From NCBI RefSeq assembly GCF_008704555.1, contig NZ_CP023702.1:3472001-3536000 (forward strand): 64,000 bases of DNA, in the 5' to 3' direction. The notes under the pieces were generated by a model. That model saw nothing but the letters and a program-made list of their open reading frames with translations. It did no database searches and was not told the DNA's origin. Shown here one piece after another: positions 48,873 through 58,763 of this stretch. The position numbers and the translations under genes were made by a program. The stretch is from Streptomyces nitrosporeus. GTDB taxonomy: Bacteria; Actinomycetota; Actinomycetes; Streptomycetales; Streptomycetaceae. Numbering within the stretch: position 1 is the stretch's first letter; each line of letters opens with the position of its first letter.

Positions 48873-50684
48873 CTACCGCACGAGCGTGATCCGGTCCGTG
48901 GCCGGCGGGGCCAGCGGGGCGCCGGCCGTGGAGTGGGCCGCCAGATAGGCGTTGAACAGGTCCAGGTCGGACGGGCCGACCAGCTTGTCCGTGCCCTGGC
49001 CGAGGGCGGCGAAGCCGTCGCCGCCGCCCGCGAGGAACTCGTTCATCGCGACGCGGTAGGTCTTCGCCGGGTCGATCGCCTCACCGTTCAGGCGGATGGT
49101 GCCGGTGACCACCCGGTCCGCGCCGGTCCGGGTCATGTCCAGCGTGTAGGTGAGGCCCTCCGAGACCTGGAGGATCTTCGGCGACGCCTCGTTGGAGCCG
49201 CTGACCTGCTGCTGGAGCGCGGCGACCAGCTGCGCGCCGGTGAGGTCGACGACGTTCATCATGTTGGTGAACGGCTGGACGGTGAACGCCTCGCCGTAGG
49301 TCACCACACCGTCGCCCTCGGCACCGGACGCCGCGTACACCAGGTCGGAGCGGATACCGCCCGGGTTCATGAGGGCGACGACCGCGCCGCCCTTGTCCTC
49401 GGGGGCCAGGCCCTCCAGCTGGGCGTCCGCGATCAGGTTGCCGAGCGGCTTCTCCAGGGCGGTGGAGCCGCGCCCGTCGATGTCGGCGGAGATGTAGCCC
49501 TGCGGGCGGCCGGCGATCGGCGCGGCGAGCGTGTTCCAGCGGTCGATCAGCTCCGTCATGTCGGCGGCCTTGGCCTGGTCGCGGCTGACGACGTGGTTGG
49601 CCGACTTCACCGACGTACGGACGATGTCCTGGGTGCGGCGGTCGTAGGTGAGGGTCGTGTCGGTGTAGACCTTGCCGAACGACGAGGCCGAGGTGACCAT
49701 GCGCGGGTTGCCCGCCGGGTCCGGGACCGTGCAGACGTACGCCTGGTGGGTGTGGCCGGTGACCAGGGCGTCGACCTTCGGCGTGATGCCCTTGGCGATG
49801 TCCACGACCGGCCCGGAGATCCCGTCGCCGGCGCCCGGGCTGTCGCAGTCGTAGTTGTACGCGGAGGAGGCCGGGGCCCCGCCTTCGTGGATCAGCGCGA
49901 CGATGGACTTGACGCCCTGCCGGTCCAGCTCCCTGGCGTACTTGTTGACGGTCTCGATCTCGTCGTGGAACTTCAGGCCCTTGACGCCGTTGGCCGTGAC
50001 GATGTCGGGCGTGCCCTCCAGGGTCACCCCGATGAAGCCGATCCTGACGCCGTCCTTCTCCCACACGGTGTAGGGCGCGAGGACCGGCTTCCCGGTCTTC
50101 TCGTCCGTCACGTTGGCGGCGAGGTAGGGGAAGTCGGCCCCCTCGAAGGTCCTGCCCTCCTCGTAGCAGCCCTCGCTCGGGTGGCAGCCGCCGTTCTGGA
50201 GGCGGGCCAGCTCCGTGGCGCCCTCGTCGAACTCGTGGTTGCCGACCGCCGTCACGTCGAGGTCCAGCTTGTTCAGCGCCTCGATGGTGGGCTCGTCGTG
50301 GAAGAGGCCCGACAGCAGCGGGCTCGCCCCCACCATGTCGCCGCCGGCCGCGGTGACGGAGTACGGGTTGCCCTCGCGCGCGGTGCGCAGCGAGGTCGCC
50401 AGGTACTCGACGCCGCCGGCCGGTACGGACTTCACCGTGCCGTCGGGCTGCTTCTCGCTGACCGAACCCGCGGACCCGGCCGGCGGCTCCAGGTTGCCGT
50501 GCAGGTCGTTGAAGGACAGCAACTGCACGTCGACCGTGCGGGACGGCCCGCCGTGCCCGTTCCCCCGGTCATGGGCGCCGGCCGGCATCGCGGCGACGAG
50601 CGCGCCGGCGGTGGCCAGCCCGGCCGCCACGGCGAGCACCCGTCGGGGCGCACGGTTCTTCTGCGGATGTGGAGTCGCTGACAT
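48873..50684 (-). CDS. Secreted 5'-nucleotidase/UshA-type metallophosphatase
   Basis: The 603-aa product has a signal peptide (about 1-37, ending MPAGAHD). Its N-terminal metallophosphatase domain has FNDLHGNLEP (about 57-66), GGDMVGASPLLSG, GNHEFDEGATEL and VTGHTHQAYV for the dimetal site. The C-terminal nucleotidase domain has ALMNPGGIRSDL and NEFLAGGGDGFAAL. It would release phosphate from nucleotides outside the cell. Nearby ppk and pst genes support a role in phosphate scavenging. AAGGGGACCG precedes the ATG. Confidence 0.95.
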   Translation of the reverse strand: MSATPHPQKNRAPRRVLAVAAGLATAGALVAAMPAGAHDRGNGHGGPSRTVDVQLLSFNDLHGNLEPPAGSAGSVSEKQPDGTVKSVPAGGVEYLATSLRTAREGNPYSVTAAGGDMVGASPLLSGLFHDEPTIEALNKLDLDVTAVGNHEFDEGATELARLQNGGCHPSEGCYEEGRTFEGADFPYLAANVTDEKTGKPVLAPYTVWEKDGVRIGFIGVTLEGTPDIVTANGVKGLKFHDEIETVNKYARELDRQGVKSIVALIHEGGAPASSAYNYDCDSPGAGDGISGPVVDIAKGITPKVDALVTGHTHQAYVCTVPDPAGNPRMVTSASSFGKVYTDTTLTYDRRTQDIVRTSVKSANHVVSRDQAKAADMTELIDRWNTLAAPIAGRPQGYISADIDGRGSTALEKPLGNLIADAQLEGLAPEDKGGAVVALMNPGGIRSDLVYAASGAEGDGVVTYGEAFTVQPFTNMMNVVDLTGAQLVAALQQQVSGSNEASPKILQVSEGLTYTLDMTRTGADRVVTGTIRLNGEAIDPAKTYRVAMNEFLAGGGDGFAALGQGTDKLVGPSDLDLFNAYLAAHSTAGAPLAPPATDRITLVR

Positions 50685-51059
50685 CGGTCCCCTTGTGAGT
50701 CCAGCGGAGGGTGGTGGGTGATCAGGTATGTCTGGATCCTGCTGCCGCAGCCTAAGGTCAACGCGCGTAGCGCGACAGGGTTCCGGTGGTTACGAGCTGG
50801 TTGCTTCCGGGTCCGAAAGCCGCACAGTCGGCATATACCGCATCCCTGCCGGACCGGACCGCTGACGGCTTGTCACTGTCACGGTTGCACGACGGGAGCG
50901 CCACAACCCGATCCCCGAGGACCGCCGAACTCGTCCGCCCCACAGCGTTTTCCAGCCATTTCCGCCCCTCTATATGCCGTGATTCCGGCCGGAAGCGGGC
51001 TTCCGCGCGGCCTCGCCGGTCCGGACGGCGTGTCGGCGGGGCCCCCTACTCTCCGCCCC
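50685..51059. other. Intergenic region, divergent promoters
   Basis: The 375-bp gap between the 5'-nucleotidase and the lipoprotein gene holds both promoters. I did not identify a PHO box in it. A TACTCT -10 box for the lipoprotein is at its right edge. Confidence 0.4.
51047..51052 (+). promoter_or_regulatory. -10 element of leaderless lipoprotein gene
   Basis: TACTCT ends 7 nt before ATG 51060. Confidence 0.5.
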
Positions 51060-51821
51060 ATGAGGAATTCGAAGATTCTGGTCGCGCTGCTCGCCGCCGG
51101 CCTGCTCACCGCCGGCTGCGGCGACAGCGGCGGCTCCGGGAGCTCCGGGAGCCACGGGAAGTCGCGTTCGGGACACGGCTCCGGCTCCGGATCCGGCTCC
51201 CATGACGACGACACCGGCACCGAGGCCGCCGCCCCGTCCCAGGACGACCTCGCGGTCGTCATCGACGGCCCGCAGAAGGAGGTGCTCAAGAGCGGCGACG
51301 AGGGACTCAAGATCACCCCGAAGCCCGCGCAGGGCGCCTCGTTCACCGAGCAGGTCGAGCACCGGCTGCGCGAATCGGTCCTCTCCACCACGAGGACGCC
51401 CGGCACGACCGCGGCCGACTGCCCGGACGGTGTGACGCAGAAGGCCTCGGCCGTCTCCCGGTGCACCGTGACCTACGAGGGGGCCGAGATCCCCTTCGAG
51501 GTCACGATCAGCGACTCGTACCGCGAGGGCAGCTTCATCACCTCCTACACCGCCGAGGCGGGCAAGGGCGTGCTCGTCGCGAAGCTGGTGTACGACGAGT
51601 TCCACGACCGCTACGGCGCCGGGTCCGGGCGCAGCGACGCGAGCAGGCTCTCCTGCCAGGAGCTTCCCGTGGCGAAGGCCGTCGACTGGGAGACCGACAC
51701 CGGCTACACCTGCCAGTTCTGGAGCAAGTACGGCGGTGACGGCGACGGCGGTTTCAAGACCGTGAAGCTCACCACCGGGCGTTCCGGTTACTCCGTGCCC
51801 ACCTTCGAGGAAGCCCGGTAA
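51060..51821 (+). CDS. DUF4333-like secreted lipoprotein
   Basis: The 253-aa product has a lipobox (LLAAGLLTAGC, Cys at about residue 19), a Ser/Gly/His low-complexity linker, and a C-terminal DUF4333-like domain (about 98-165) with TTAADCPDGVTQKASAVSRCTVTYEGAEIPFEVTI. A further cysteine pair (SCQELP, TCQFWSKY) follows. It is exported and membrane-anchored. The function is unknown. It lies upstream of mshD in the same direction. Confidence 0.82.
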   Translation: MRNSKILVALLAAGLLTAGCGDSGGSGSSGSHGKSRSGHGSGSGSGSHDDDTGTEAAAPSQDDLAVVIDGPQKEVLKSGDEGLKITPKPAQGASFTEQVEHRLRESVLSTTRTPGTTAADCPDGVTQKASAVSRCTVTYEGAEIPFEVTISDSYREGSFITSYTAEAGKGVLVAKLVYDEFHDRYGAGSGRSDASRLSCQELPVAKAVDWETDTGYTCQFWSKYGGDGDGGFKTVKLTTGRSGYSVPTFEEAR

Positions 51822-51928
51822 CGGCCCGGGCGGTGTCCGGCGGGCCGGGGCCGGACACCGCCTCGCCCGGTGAGGCGTTCCCGGCGCAGCGGGGGGCCGA
51901 GGGCATGGAACGCCCCACCGGGCGGCCG

Positions 51929-51934
51929 TACGCT
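51929..51934 (+). promoter_or_regulatory. -10 element of leaderless mshD
   Basis: TACGCT ends 7 nt before ATG 51942. Confidence 0.5.
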
Positions 51935-51941
51935 CGTACCC

Positions 51942-52865
51942 ATGACGACTGACGCACCCCTGCCCGCCCCCGGGCGCGAGATCGAGACCCTGGACGCACT
52001 CACCCCCGGACAGGCGGAGGCCGTGTCCGCACTCCTCGGCGAGGCCGCTCGGGCCGACGGCCGGCAGGCCGTCTCGGAGCAGGGGCGGCTCCAGCTCCGG
52101 GGCGGACACCGTGCGGGCGTCCGGCACTTCCTGCTCACCGCGGACGGGGTCCTCGCCGGATACGCCCAGCTCGAGGACACCGACCCGGTCGAGGCACCGG
52201 CCGCCGAGTTCGTCGTCCACCCGGCCCACCGCGGCCACGGGCACGGGCGGGCCCTGGGCGCCGCCCTGCTCGCGGCGACCGGGAAGCGGCTGCGGGTCTG
52301 GGCACACGGCGGCAAGGCTGCCGCCCGGCACCTCGCCCAGGTGCTCGGGCTCTCCCTCTTCCGCGAACTGCGCCAGCTGCGCCGCCCGTTGGAACCGCTC
52401 GACATCGCCGAGCCGGTGCTGCCGCCGGGCGTCACCGTCCGCACCTTCGTGCCCGGCGAGGACGACACGGCCTGGCTCGCGGTCAACGGCGCCTCCTTCG
52501 CCCACCACCCCGAGCAGGGGTCACTCACCCAGCAGGACCTGGACGACCGCAAGGCCGAGCCCTGGTTCGACCCGAAGGGCTTCTTCCTGGCCGAGCGCGA
52601 CGGCGAGCTGATCGGCTTCCACTGGACCAAGGTGCACGCGGAGGAGCGGCTCGGCGAGGTGTACGTCGTCGGCATCCGCCCCGACGCCCAGGGCGGCGGC
52701 CTCGGCAAGGCGCTCACCGCGATCGGGCTGCGCCACCTGGCGGCCGAGGGCCTGCCGACCGCGATGCTCTACGTCGACGCGGACAACCCGGCGGCCCTGT
52801 CGGTGTACGAGCGGCTGGGCTTCTCCACCTACGAGACGGACCTGATGTACCGCACCGAGTCCTGA
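51942..52865 (+). CDS. mshD: Mycothiol synthase
   Basis: MshD acetylates Cys-GlcN-Ins, the last step of mycothiol synthesis. The 307-aa product has two GNAT domains in tandem. The first has EFVVHPAHRGHGHGRALGAALLAA (about 86-109). The second, active one has YVVGIRPDAQGGGLGKALTAIGLRHLAAEG (about 242-271) and LYVDADNPAALSVYERLGFSTYETDLMYR at the end. The only other mycothiol gene in the window is mshA. Confidence 0.95.
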   Translation: MTTDAPLPAPGREIETLDALTPGQAEAVSALLGEAARADGRQAVSEQGRLQLRGGHRAGVRHFLLTADGVLAGYAQLEDTDPVEAPAAEFVVHPAHRGHGHGRALGAALLAATGKRLRVWAHGGKAAARHLAQVLGLSLFRELRQLRRPLEPLDIAEPVLPPGVTVRTFVPGEDDTAWLAVNGASFAHHPEQGSLTQQDLDDRKAEPWFDPKGFFLAERDGELIGFHWTKVHAEERLGEVYVVGIRPDAQGGGLGKALTAIGLRHLAAEGLPTAMLYVDADNPAALSVYERLGFSTYETDLMYRTES

Positions 52866-52882
52866 CGGCAGATCAACCGGGC

Positions 52883-52916
52883 GAGGGGCGGCGTCACTTG
52901 ACGCCGCCCCTCTTTT
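52883..52916 (+). terminator. Intrinsic terminator after mshD
   Basis: GAGGGGCGGCGTCA and TGACGCCGCCCCTC form a 14-bp stem followed by TTTT, 18 nt after the mshD stop. The T run is unusual for this genome. Confidence 0.85.
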
Positions 52917-52917
52917 G

Positions 52918-52955
52918 CACCACCCTTTCACTACTCAATTAGTGAAAGGGTGGTG
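52918..52955. promoter_or_regulatory. 16-bp perfect palindrome, candidate GntR operator
   Basis: CACCACCCTTTCACTA-CTCAAT-TAGTGAAAGGGTGGTG. The right arm contains the AAAGGGTGG ribosome site of the GntR gene, so both transcription and translation could be affected. Confidence 0.75.
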
Positions 52956-52958
52956 CCC

Positions 52959-53369
52959 ATGGCAGAGTCCGCAGCGGTCGAGTTCCGTATCGACCGGCGC
53001 AGCGGCGTCGCCACCTACCTGCAGATCGTCCAGCAGACCAAGCAGGCCCTGCGTCTGGGCGTACTGGAGCCGGGCGACCGGCTTCCCACGGCCCGCGAGG
53101 TCGTGGAGGCCACCGCCATCAACCCCAACACCGTGCTCAAGGCCTACCGCGAGCTGGAGCGCGAGGGCCTCGTCGAGGCCCGGCGGGGGCTCGGCACCTT
53201 CGTCCGCCGCACGCTGGGCAGCGCGGCGGTCGCCGCCGACGCGCCGCTGCGCGCCGAACTCGAGGGCTGGGCCGGCCGGGCCCGCGCGGCCGGGCTCGAC
53301 AAGGACGACGTGAACGCGCTCTTCACCGACGTACTGGACAGCATCTTCAAGGGGGAACCGCACTCATGA
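52959..53369 (+). CDS. YtrA-type GntR regulator
   Basis: The 136-aa product is a short GntR regulator of the YtrA class, with an N-terminal winged helix (VATYLQIVQQTKQALRLGVLEPGDRLPTAREVVEATAINPNTVLKAYRELEREGLVEARRGLGTFV, about 17-81) and a short helical dimer tail. Such genes control the ABC transporter they precede. ATG 52959 is preferred; GTG 52950 is in frame. It overlaps the ATPase gene by 4 nt. Confidence 0.93.
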   Translation: MAESAAVEFRIDRRSGVATYLQIVQQTKQALRLGVLEPGDRLPTAREVVEATAINPNTVLKAYRELEREGLVEARRGLGTFVRRTLGSAAVAADAPLRAELEGWAGRARAAGLDKDDVNALFTDVLDSIFKGEPHS

Positions 53370-54268
53370 CAGGCGCGGCCATCGAGGCGGACGGCCTCGG
53401 CATGCTCTACGGGCGAAGGCGCGGGTGGGCGCTGCGCGACTGCTCCTTCCGGCTGCCCGCCGGACGTATCTGCGCCCTCGTCGGGCCCAACGGCGCCGGG
53501 AAGTCCACCCTGCTCGCCCTCGCCGCGGGCCTGCTGAGGCCCACCGAGGGGACCGTACGGGTCCTGGGCGCGGCCGATCCCGCCGGCACCCGGCACCGCG
53601 TCGCCTACGTCGCCCAGGACAAGCCGCTGTACCCGCAGCTCACCGTCGCCGGCACGCTCCGGGCGGGCGCCGATCTCAACCCGGGCACCTGGGACGGCGA
53701 GGCCGCCGGCCGGATCGCCGGACCGCTCCCGCACGGCGCGAAGGTCCGCTCCCTGTCCGGCGGCCAGCGCACCCGGCTCGCCCTCGCCCTGGCTCTCGGC
53801 AAGCGTGCCGAACTCCTGCTGCTGGACGAGCCGATGGCGGACCTCGACCCCTTGGCCCGGCACCAGCTGATGGGCGCGCTGATGGCCGAGGCCGCCGACC
53901 ACGCGACGACCATCGTGATGTCCTCCCACATCCTCACCGAGCTGGAGGGCGCCTGCGACTACGTCCTGCTCGTCGACGGCGGCCGGGTCCGCCTCGGCGG
54001 GGAGAGCGAGGACCTCGTCGCCGCGCACGCCCGGATCACCGGCCAGGTCCGCGACCTCGCCCCGCACACCGTCATCGAGTCCCGTACGACGGGGCGTCAG
54101 CTCAGCGCACTGGTACGGAAGGAAGGCCGGGTGGACGACACCGCCTGGGACGTGACGGAACCGTCCCTGGAGGAGCTGCTGCTGGCCCACCTCCGCACCC
54201 CCGGGGCCCCGGCCCTGCTCACCCCGAGCGCCGGCGGGCCCGTGCCCGGGGAGGTGGCAGCCGCGTGA
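53366..54268 (+). CDS. ABC transporter ATP-binding protein
   Basis: The 300-aa product has Walker A GPNGAGKSTLL (about 40-50), Q-loop YVAQDKPLYPQ, a signature LSGGQRTRLALA, Walker B LLLLDEPMADLDPLA and H-loop MSSHILTELEG. It would power the permease that follows by 4-nt overlap. The substrate is unknown. In YtrA-type systems these transporters often respond to cell-wall antibiotics. Confidence 0.93.
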   Translation: MTGAAIEADGLGMLYGRRRGWALRDCSFRLPAGRICALVGPNGAGKSTLLALAAGLLRPTEGTVRVLGAADPAGTRHRVAYVAQDKPLYPQLTVAGTLRAGADLNPGTWDGEAAGRIAGPLPHGAKVRSLSGGQRTRLALALALGKRAELLLLDEPMADLDPLARHQLMGALMAEAADHATTIVMSSHILTELEGACDYVLLVDGGRVRLGGESEDLVAAHARITGQVRDLAPHTVIESRTTGRQLSALVRKEGRVDDTAWDVTEPSLEELLLAHLRTPGAPALLTPSAGGPVPGEVAAA

Positions 54269-55266
54269 GCACCACCCTCATCCCCGCGCCCGCCCGGGAC
54301 CGCTCCCGCGCGTCGCTGCGCGGATCCCTCCGGGTCCTGTCGCGCCAGCACCGGCGGGCGCTGTGGACCGCCCTCACCCTGCTGCTCGCGGGCGCCGGGA
54401 GCGTGGTCGCCATGCGCGTCTGGATCGCCGCGCGCAGCGTCGAGGAGCAGTGTCCGGACCACGACGTGACCCGGTGCGGCGACGGCACCTACATGACCAC
54501 CTACGCCCGGACCTCCACGGAGGTCTTCCTGTCCGACGGCGGAACGGTCATGGTGCTGCTCGCCGCGCTCCTCGGCGTCTTCGTGGCCGGCCCGCTGATC
54601 GCGCGCGAGCTGGGCGACGGCACGTACAGACTCGCCTGGTCCCAGTCGGTCTCCCCCGCGAGCTGGCTCACGGCGCGCCTCGCCCTCCCCCTGACGCTCG
54701 CCACCGCCGGGGCCGTCGTCCTGGTTCCGGTCTACCGCTGGGGCCTGTCGTTCGGGTCCGACCACCCCTACGCGTACGGGCTCCGGTGGCACGCGGAGGG
54801 TGTCTACCCGGGCCACGGGCCCGTGCTGCTCGGGTACGCCGTGCTCGCGGTGGCGCTCGGCGCGCTCTCGGCCCTCCTCCTGCGCCGCACCTTCCTCGCC
54901 GCGTCAGCCGCCGCACTGGCGTTCGGGGCGGTGTTCCTCGTCCTGTCGAAGGTGCGGTACCGCCTCTGGGAGCCGGTGCGGCTCACCGGGAAGGGAAGCC
55001 CGGAGGGTGACGATGTCTGGCATGTGCGTTCCGGCATGCTCACCGCGTCCGGGAAGGAGGTGGGCACGGAGAACTGCTACACCGTGGACGGGTTCGCCGA
55101 CCCGGTCGCCTGCATGCGCAGCCGCGGCGGCGTCACGCGGTACACCGACTACCACCCCGCCTCGCACCACTGGCCCCTCCAGCTCGTGGAGACCGGCATC
55201 CTGCTCGCCCTCGCCGCCCTGGCCCTCGCGCTCGCCTTCCGGCTGCTGCGCCGCCTCCACGGCTGA
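54265..55266 (+). CDS. ABC-2-type permease of the GntR operon
   Basis: The 333-aa product has six hydrophobic helices. A first extracytoplasmic loop has two cysteines ([15 protein letters not shown]). A larger outer loop lies near 245-300 ([22 protein letters not shown]), again with a cysteine pair. [29 protein letters not shown] is typical of this permease class. It starts at GTG 54265, overlapping the ATPase stop. Confidence 0.88.
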   Translation: MSTTLIPAPARDRSRASLRGSLRVLSRQHRRALWTALTLLLAGAGSVVAMRVWIAARSVEEQCPDHDVTRCGDGTYMTTYARTSTEVFLSDGGTVMVLLAALLGVFVAGPLIARELGDGTYRLAWSQSVSPASWLTARLALPLTLATAGAVVLVPVYRWGLSFGSDHPYAYGLRWHAEGVYPGHGPVLLGYAVLAVALGALSALLLRRTFLAASAAALAFGAVFLVLSKVRYRLWEPVRLTGKGSPEGDDVWHVRSGMLTASGKEVGTENCYTVDGFADPVACMRSRGGVTRYTDYHPASHHWPLQLVETGILLALAALALALAFRLLRRLHG

Positions 55267-55276
55267 CAGGACTCCG

Positions 55277-55318
55277 CTGCCGGGTTCCGGGTTCCGGGGG
55301 GATCCCGGAACCCGGCAG
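55277..55318 (+). terminator. 15-bp perfect stem after the GntR-ABC operon
   Basis: CTGCCGGGTTCCGGG and CCCGGAACCCGGCAG flank a 12-nt loop, 10 nt after the permease stop. Confidence 0.8.
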
Positions 55319-55374
55319 AGGAACGTATGTACGAATAACGGGGAGCGGCCTGGCAGCCACACCGCTTCCTCCAC

Positions 55375-55407
55375 GTCATGTCGCCGTTACCGGCCATTCA
55401 GAAGGGC
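55375..55407 (+). promoter_or_regulatory. Possible degenerate PHO box before ppk
   Basis: Three 11-nt units can be read: GTCATGTCGCC, GTTACCGGCCA and TTCAGAAGGGC. Only the first and third keep part of the TTCA/GTCA consensus. PhoP control of ppk is known in Streptomyces, but this site is weak. Confidence 0.25.
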
Positions 55408-55549
55408 TTGCGACCCTCACGGGATGCAGCCAGCCCTGCCCGCCCCCCGCAACGGGTCCGACCGGGCTTCACCGCCCGCTTCCACATCTTCCGTGGTATT
55501 CAACGGCTCCGACGCGCCTGCCGAGCCGAACACGCGGAAGAATAGGACC

Positions 55550-57793
55550 ATGAGCCAGCAGCCCCGCGCCGAGGTCCCGGTCCAGTCCGCCCAGCCGTCG
55601 GTCGGCTCCCTCGCCGCCCACCGGCCCAAGGCGACCGCCGGCTCCGCCTCCGCCCTGTCCACCTCCGCCGACCTCGACCCGGACCTGGACAACGACGCGG
55701 ACGCCTACGAGCCGGAGACCGACGGGGACGAGCTGCCGCAGGGCCGGTTCCTGGACCGGGAGCGCAGCTGGCTCGCCTTCAACGAACGGGTCCTGGAACT
55801 GGCCGAGGACCCCACCACCCCGCTCCTCGAACGAGCCAACTTCCTGGCGATCTTCGCCTCCAACCTGGACGAGTTCTTCATGGTCCGGGTGGCCGGGCTC
55901 AAGCGCCGCATCGCCACCGGGGTCGCCACCCGCTCCGCCTCCGGCCTCCAGCCCCGCGAGGTCCTGGACCTGATCTGGAACCGGTCGCGCGAACTCATGG
56001 CCCGGCACGCCGCCTGCTACCAGCAGGACGTGGCACCCGCCCTCTCGGACGAGGGCATCCATCTGATCCGCTGGCCGGACCTGACCGAGAAGGAACAGGC
56101 CCGCCTCTTCACCTTCTTCCGGCAGCGCGTCTTCCCCGTGCTGACCCCGCTGGCCGTCGACCCCGCGCACCCCTTCCCGTACATCTCCGGCCTCTCGCTC
56201 AACCTCGCCGTCGTCGTACGCAACCCGGTCAGCGGCCACCGCCACTTCGCCCGCGTGAAGGTGCCTCCGCTGCTCACCCGCTTCCTGGAGGCGTCACCGC
56301 AGCGCTACGTCCCGATAGAGGACGTCATCGCCGCGCACCTCGAAGAGCTGTTCCCCGGCATGGAGGTCCTCGCCCACCACATGTTCCGGGTCACCAGGAA
56401 CGAGGACCTGGAGGTCGAGGAGGACGACGCGGAGAACCTCCTCCAGGCCCTGGAGAAGGAGCTGATGCGGCGGCGCTTCGGCCCTCCGGTCCGCCTGGAG
56501 GTCGAGGAGTCCATCGACCCCTACGTCCTCGACCTGCTCGTCCGCGAGCTGAACATCTCCGAGAACGAACTCTTCCCGCTGCCCGGACCGCTCGACCTCA
56601 CCGCGCTGTTCGGCATAGCGTCCCTGGACCGGCCCGAGCTGAAGTACCCGAAGTTCATCGCCGGCACCCACCGGGACCTGGCCGAGGTGGAGTCCGCCTC
56701 CGCGCCGGACATATTCGCCGCGCTGCGCGAGCGGGACGTGCTGCTGCACCACCCGTACGACTCCTTCTCCACCTCCGTCCAGTCCTTCCTGGAACAGGCG
56801 GCGGGCGACCCGGACGTCCTCGCGATCAAGCAGACGCTGTACCGCACCTCCGGCGACTCCCCGATAGTCGACGCCCTCATCGACGCCGCCGAGTCCGGCA
56901 AGCAGGTCCTCGTCCTCGTCGAGATCAAGGCCCGTTTCGACGAACAGGCCAACATCAAGTGGGCCCGCAAGCTGGAGGAGGCGGGCTGCCACGTCGTGTA
57001 CGGCCTCGTCGGCCTCAAGACCCACTGCAAGCTGTCGCTCGTCGTCCGGCAGGAGGGCGACACCCTGCGCCGCTACTCCCACGTCGGCACCGGCAACTAC
57101 CACCCCAAGACCGCCCGGCTGTACGAGGACCTCGGGCTGCTCACCGCCGACCCGCAGGTCGGGGCCGACCTCTCCGACCTCTTCAACCGGCTCTCCGGCT
57201 ACTCACGCCGCGAGACCTACCGCCGGCTGCTGGTCGCCCCCAAGTCCCTGCGCGACGGACTGATCGCCCGTATCAACAAGGAGGTCGCCCACCACCGGGC
57301 CGGCCGCCCCGCCTACGTCCGCATCAAGGCCAACTCGATGGTCGACGAGGCCGTCATCGACGCCTGCTACCGGGCCGCCCGGGCGGGCGTGCCGGTGGAC
57401 ATCTGGGTGCGCGGGATCTGCGCGATCCGGCCCGGCGTCCCCGGGCTGTCCGAGAACATCCGGGTACGTTCCGTCCTCGGCCGCTTCCTGGAACACTCCC
57501 GGGTCTTCGCCTTCGGCAACGGCGGCGAGCCCGAAGTCTGGTTCGGCAGCGCCGACATGATGCACCGCAACCTCGACCGGCGGATCGAGGCCCTGGTCCG
57601 CGTCACCGACCCCGCCCACCGCGCCGCTCTCAGCAGGCTGCTGGAGACCGGCATGTCCGACACCACCTCCTCCTGGCACCTCGGCCCCGACGGCGACTGG
57701 ACCCGGCACTCCACGGACGCCGACGGCCAACCGCTGCGGCACGTACAGGAGATGCTCATCGATGCCCGGAGGCGCAGGCGTGCGACGCCCTGA
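55550..57793 (+). CDS. ppk: Polyphosphate kinase
   Basis: Ppk1 makes polyphosphate from ATP and can run in reverse. The 747-aa product has an acidic disordered N-terminus (about 1-60), an N-terminal domain starting [23 protein letters not shown], a head domain ([13 protein letters not shown]) and two phospholipase D-like catalytic domains. The phospho-histidine is in [22 protein letters not shown] (about 505-526). The second conserved His is in [23 protein letters not shown] precedes the ATG. It is followed by CHAD and Nudix genes and then pstSCAB. Confidence 0.96.
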   Translation: MSQQPRAEVPVQSAQPSVGSLAAHRPKATAGSASALSTSADLDPDLDNDADAYEPETDGDELPQGRFLDRERSWLAFNERVLELAEDPTTPLLERANFLAIFASNLDEFFMVRVAGLKRRIATGVATRSASGLQPREVLDLIWNRSRELMARHAACYQQDVAPALSDEGIHLIRWPDLTEKEQARLFTFFRQRVFPVLTPLAVDPAHPFPYISGLSLNLAVVVRNPVSGHRHFARVKVPPLLTRFLEASPQRYVPIEDVIAAHLEELFPGMEVLAHHMFRVTRNEDLEVEEDDAENLLQALEKELMRRRFGPPVRLEVEESIDPYVLDLLVRELNISENELFPLPGPLDLTALFGIASLDRPELKYPKFIAGTHRDLAEVESASAPDIFAALRERDVLLHHPYDSFSTSVQSFLEQAAGDPDVLAIKQTLYRTSGDSPIVDALIDAAESGKQVLVLVEIKARFDEQANIKWARKLEEAGCHVVYGLVGLKTHCKLSLVVRQEGDTLRRYSHVGTGNYHPKTARLYEDLGLLTADPQVGADLSDLFNRLSGYSRRETYRRLLVAPKSLRDGLIARINKEVAHHRAGRPAYVRIKANSMVDEAVIDACYRAARAGVPVDIWVRGICAIRPGVPGLSENIRVRSVLGRFLEHSRVFAFGNGGEPEVWFGSADMMHRNLDRRIEALVRVTDPAHRAALSRLLETGMSDTTSSWHLGPDGDWTRHSTDADGQPLRHVQEMLIDARRRRRATP

Positions 57794-58763
57794 CCACCAG
57801 ACGACGACCTGCTCCGCGGCCGCGGTCCTCGCGCCCTATCTGCACGAACAGGCGGCGGACTTCCTGCGCGGCCTGCGCCTGCACCAGGAGCACAGCACCC
57901 CCACGGACGCCGGCGGCCCGGGCGCGGAGGAGGCCACCGCCGCCCTGCGGCAGGCGGCCCGCCGGATCAGCGGCGCCCTGCACACCTTCCGGGCGGCGCT
58001 CGACCCGGGCTGGGCCGACCACCTCCGTACCGAACTGGCCTGGCTGTCGGGCACCCTGGCGCGCGAACACGCCTACGCCACCCGGCTCGGGCGGCTGCTG
58101 GAAGCCCTCCACCAGCTCTCCGGCGCCGCCCTCCCCGCCGCCAGGACGGGGGCGCTGTCCGCCGGCGGCGAGGAGCGGGCCGCGCTCGGTGTCGGCGCCG
58201 CCCGGGCCGGCGCGCTCCTGGAACGCCGGCTGACCCTCGCCCGGACCCGCGCCCACTCCGCCGCCCTCCAGGCGCTCGGCTCCTCCCGCTTCCACGCCGT
58301 CGCCGACGCCGTCGCCCTGCTGGCCTCCGAGGTCCCGCTGGCCCCGGCGGCGGCGGGCCCGGCCTCCGAGGTGCTGCACGATCCGGCCCTGCGGGCCGAG
58401 CAGCGGCTGCTGGCCGCGGTGGCGGCCCTGCCGCCCGACGAGAGCGCCGAACCGTACAACGAGGCGCGGGACGCGCCCTGGCACCAGGCCCGTCTGCTGC
58501 TGCGGCTGCACCGCTACGCCCGCGAGGTCGTCCACGGGGCCCCCGATCCGGTCCTGACCGGCGCCGGGCACGCCCTGGACCTGCACCGGGACGCCGCGGA
58601 GGCGGCGACGGCCGCGGCGTCGGCGGCCCGCACCCCGCGGATCGCCCCCGCGACGGCGTACGCCCTGGGGGTGCTCCACGCCGACCAGCGCCACGAGGTG
58701 GAGGCGGCGCGGGCGGAGTTCCGTGGGGCGTGGCCGTACACCGCCGCGGTGACCGCGTCATGA
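57762..58763 (+). CDS. CHAD domain-containing protein
   Basis: The 333-aa all-helical protein carries a CHAD domain (about 20-310), with conserved His and Arg/Lys positions in [53 protein letters not shown] and [14 protein letters not shown] domains bind polyphosphate, so the pairing with ppk is informative. The ATG at 57762 overlaps the ppk end by 32 nt. Its stop overlaps the Nudix gene start (ATGA). Confidence 0.88.
   Translation: MPGGAGVRRPDHQTTTCSAAAVLAPYLHEQAADFLRGLRLHQEHSTPTDAGGPGAEEATAALRQAARRISGALHTFRAALDPGWADHLRTELAWLSGTLAREHAYATRLGRLLEALHQLSGAALPAARTGALSAGGEERAALGVGAARAGALLERRLTLARTRAHSAALQALGSSRFHAVADAVALLASEVPLAPAAAGPASEVLHDPALRAEQRLLAAVAALPPDESAEPYNEARDAPWHQARLLLRLHRYAREVVHGAPDPVLTGAGHALDLHRDAAEAATAAASAARTPRIAPATAYALGVLHADQRHEVEAARAEFRGAWPYTAAVTAS

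Noticed and set aside
50685..51059. PHO box before the secreted 5'-nucleotidase
   Set aside because: PhoP control would make sense, but no pair of GTTCA-type units with 11-nt spacing could be found.
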